Origin: Oscillospiraceae bacterium
Lineage (GTDB): Bacteria > Bacillota > Clostridia > Oscillospirales > Ruminococcaceae
NCBI GenBank assembly: GCA_015067125.1
Contig: SVNB01000082.1
Span: forward strand, 1 to 8,031
Length of the DNA stretch: 8,031 nt
Direction of reading: 5' to 3'
Every line of letters starts with the position of its first letter. Position 1 is the stretch's first letter. This document shows, one piece after another, positions 6,479 through 8,031 of this stretch. The notes beneath the pieces are model-generated. The model did no database searches and had not been told where the DNA came from. It saw nothing but the letters and a program-made list of their open reading frames with translations. A program made the translations under genes and the position numbers.

Positions 6479-6858
6479 TGACCCTTTCTGATACCGTTAT
6501 ACGTCTTCTTGAAGAAGTTTATATTGCAAAAAATTTTTCCTATGCAGAAGAACATCTTCCGGAAAATTATATCTGCCATTGTTCCGAAGGGACAAAAAAC
6601 AAGGCGGAAGCCATTGCACTTGCTAAAAGATACTTAAAAAAACATAATATCAAAAAATTTTATTTGACGGTTGAAAATTCCGGAGAAGAAACGATAACTC
6701 TTAACGTTCTTCTGGAATGTGTTGAAAAAGAAAAATTCCTCGGAATTACCTTTGGAGAACACACAGCTCATCACATACACTTGAAAACTTTTAAAGTTAA
6801 AGACGGAATCATTACCGAATCCCTGGACGAATTTTCTGAATTTGAATATGAAGAATAA
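6478..6858 (+). CDS. Small NTF2/SnoaL-like protein of unknown function
   Basis: A 126-residue soluble protein. The pattern of an N-terminal helix pair (VIRLLEEVYIAKNFSYAEEHL), a short YICHCSEG segment, a helix (KAEAIALAKRYLKKHN) and then a long run of alternating beta strands ending in KVKDGIITESLDEFSEF fits the cone-shaped NTF2/SnoaL-like fold. Several members are enzymes acting on small molecules and others only bind ligands. The histidines in HTAHHIHLKTF and the C-H-C in the YICHCSEG segment could line a pocket; no catalytic assignment is possible. Its ATG shares a base with the stop of the ADP-ribosylglycohydrolase gene (TAATG), with GAGG-type sequence upstream inside that gene, so translation is coupled and a shared pathway is likely. 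A strong terminator follows directly. Confidence 0.7.
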   Translation: MTLSDTVIRLLEEVYIAKNFSYAEEHLPENYICHCSEGTKNKAEAIALAKRYLKKHNIKKFYLTVENSGEETITLNVLLECVEKEKFLGITFGEHTAHHIHLKTFKVKDGIITESLDEFSEFEYEE

Positions 6859-6889
6859 AAAAAGGACCCGCAGATGCGGGTCCTTTTTT
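6857..6889. terminator. Bidirectional rho-independent terminator
   Basis: A perfect nine-base stem, GGACCCGCA/TGCGGGTCC (effective loop AGAT), is flanked by seven A on the left and six T on the right. It can stop both the rightward ADP-ribosylglycohydrolase operon and the leftward transporter-acetyltransferase operon. The A-run begins in the stop codon of the NTF2-like gene. Confidence 0.93.
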
Positions 6890-6909
6890 GCTTTTATTGC
6901 GCTGCCTGA

Positions 6910-7362
6910 TTATAAAAAATATATAAGATTTACACAGTCCGGAACACTTTCGTCAAAATATCCGCTGTTTTTAAATCCGGCTTTTTCGTAAAGCTTTATT
7001 GCGGGGATATCCGCTTTTTTTACGCAGATTTCCACCCGGTCAAAGCGTTTTTCCGCTTTAAGATAATTCAGAATAAGTTCAAGAGCCTGCCGGCCGTATC
7101 CTTTGTTCTGAAAATTTTTGTCTATCATAAACTGCTGCAAATCATATCCAACCGGTTCTTCGTCAAAATCACGGATAAGCGCAGCGCCGATTATTTTTTC
7201 TTCATTCGCTATGCCAAATACTTTTGCGTTGCAGTTACGATAAACATATCCTCTTGCAACAATGCCAAGAGGCGTATCGAGAAACGACTTCTGTTCTTCA
7301 AAAAGTTCCAGCGCCGCAATTTCTTTCCAGTTATTTTCGTCAACCTCTTTAAGATAAACCAT
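6910..7362 (-). CDS. GNAT-family N-acetyltransferase, polyamine acetyltransferase-like
   Basis: A 150-residue cytoplasmic acetyl-CoA-dependent acetyltransferase. The N-terminal LKEVDENNWKEIAALEL, then FLDTPLGIVARGYVYRN, match the layout of small polyamine acetyltransferases such as BltD and PaiA. The acetyl-CoA pyrophosphate loop is QNKGYG at 85-90, preceded by strand four (YDLQQFMID), and the C-terminal AIKLYEKAGFKNSGYF is the usual GNAT motif B. The length is normal for the family. Two adjacent ATG codons are possible: 7362 has AAGGAG six bases away and 7365 only three, so 7362 is preferred. The ribosome binding site overlaps the transporter stop codon, so the two genes form an operon. Polyamine specificity is an inference; another amine or an antibiotic could be the substrate. 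Confidence 0.85.
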   Translation of the reverse strand: MVYLKEVDENNWKEIAALELFEEQKSFLDTPLGIVARGYVYRNCNAKVFGIANEEKIIGAALIRDFDEEPVGYDLQQFMIDKNFQNKGYGRQALELILNYLKAEKRFDRVEICVKKADIPAIKLYEKAGFKNSGYFDESVPDCVNLIYFL

Positions 7363-7368
7363 CATCTG

Positions 7369-7374
7369 CTCCTT
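7369..7374 (-). promoter_or_regulatory. Ribosome binding site of the GNAT gene, deciding its start
   Basis: AAGGAG on the minus strand overlaps the TAA stop of the transporter gene (TAAGGAG). Spacing is three bases to the ATG at 7365 and six to the one at 7362, which favours the second and suggests translational coupling. Confidence 0.6.
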
Positions 7375-8031
7375 ATGCTTTTATTCTGTTCAAACGTTCC
7401 ATAACAAAAGTCATCGTCACCAAAAGTGCGCCAAGATAAAAAGGCAGTATTCCTGCGGAAACGTGATTTGCGATAATTCCGAAGAGCGGCGGCATAAAAC
7501 AGCTTCCGATATATGCACAGGCCATCTGAACTCCGATTATCGCCTGGGATTTGTCTGCTCCGAAATGTCCGGGAGTGGAATGGATTATACAAGGATATAC
7601 CGGCGCACAGCCGAGACCTGCAAGTACGATTCCCGCCATGGAAACCTTTTCTCCAAACGGAAGAAACATTGCCAGAACGCCGAGCGCAATAATTGCGCTT
7701 CCGAGTCGAATCATATTCTTATCGCTAAGCTTTGCAGCGATAAAACCGCTTGCCGCTCTTCCGACGGTTATTCCGGTGTAAAACAAAGTGGCAAGACCCG
7801 CGGCTGTTTCTTCCGAAACGCCGAACTGCATTACAAGATAGCTGCTTGCCCAAAGTCCGGCGGTGCTTTCCAAAGCGCAGTAACAGAAGAATGCGATCAT
7901 TATCTCTTTCGCGCCCGGAATGGCAAAAACTTCTTTTATCGAAAGAGGGTTTTTGCTTCGGTGTTCCTCTTCACCGTTTTTTTCCTCTTTCCAAAGCGGA
8001 AGAGTAAGGAACAGAGCCGCCGTCAGCGCTA
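7373..8031 (-). CDS. MFS transporter, FucP-like, N-terminal half cut by window edge
   Basis: The visible part is the last 219 codons; the frame stays open to the right edge, so the Met at 7900 is internal and the start lies outside. It is an inner-membrane major facilitator. From the N-terminal side it shows the end of a membrane segment (ALTAALFLTLPLW), a charged cytoplasmic loop (about 30 residues, rich in K and E, ending KEVFAIPGAKE), then six hydrophobic segments matching TM7-12. A conserved FYTGITVGRAASGF segment and GCAPVYPCIIHSTPGHFG recall the fucose permease/YbjJ-like branch common in Clostridia. The substrate is unknown; sugars are most likely, and drug efflux is possible. It is upstream of the GNAT gene with a 10-base gap in one operon. 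Confidence 0.85.
   Translation of the reverse strand, partial: ALTAALFLTLPLWKEEKNGEEEHRSKNPLSIKEVFAIPGAKEIMIAFFCYCALESTAGLWASSYLVMQFGVSEETAAGLATLFYTGITVGRAASGFIAAKLSDKNMIRLGSAIIALGVLAMFLPFGEKVSMAGIVLAGLGCAPVYPCIIHSTPGHFGADKSQAIIGVQMACAYIGSCFMPPLFGIIANHVSAGILPFYLGALLVTMTFVMERLNRIKA

Noticed and set aside
7373..7900. Separate 175-residue membrane protein starting at Met 7900
   Set aside because: The frame is open beyond 7900 to the window edge and continues into a typical MFS central loop, so this Met is internal to a larger transporter.

Overview
The window looks like a piece of chromosome from a low-to-mid GC Firmicute, probably a gut-type Clostridia (Oscillospiraceae or Lachnospiraceae-like). 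This rests on strong GGAG-type ribosome binding sites, short intergenic gaps, frequent A- and T-rich spacers, and products of clostridial flavour (cysteine-rich Mrp, PatB-type lyase, FucP-like MFS protein). The lineage is an inference. There is no tRNA, rRNA, CRISPR array, transposase or phage gene, and coding style is even throughout, so nothing points to a recently acquired island.

Layout. Positions 1-2331 form a leftward operon read as mrp (Fe-S carrier ATPase), an HD-superfamily hydrolase, then a PatB/MalY-type C-S lyase that runs off the left edge. A 173-base divergent region (2332-2504) holds a good promoter for mrp, with a 16-base palindrome over its -10 box, and an extended -10 promoter for a rightward PfkB-family kinase that starts at TTG. 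The kinase is followed by a hairpin terminator. A rightward pair follows: a class I methyltransferase and a Nudix hydrolase fused to a DUF952 domain. A strong sigma-A-type promoter at 5231-5259 then drives an ADP-ribosylglycohydrolase with a C-terminal extension and, by TAATG overlap, a small NTF2/SnoaL-like protein. A perfect bidirectional terminator at 6857-6889 separates these from a leftward pair, a FucP-like MFS transporter (entering from the right edge) and a GNAT acetyltransferase.

How the genes fit. The left operon has a plausible sulfur/Fe-S theme: PatB-type enzymes cleave C-S bonds of cystathionine or cysteine, and Mrp carries Fe-S clusters. The right-hand genes have a possible ADP-ribose theme: a Nudix domain (a superfamily that includes ADP-ribose pyrophosphatases), DUF952 (which I recall as a member of the ADP-ribosyltransferase-like fold group) and an ADP-ribosyl hydrolase. 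This is the most interesting grouping, but it rests on family membership and adjacency only. Most of the window is ordinary housekeeping or accessory metabolism, and I see no clear evidence of a wholly new system.
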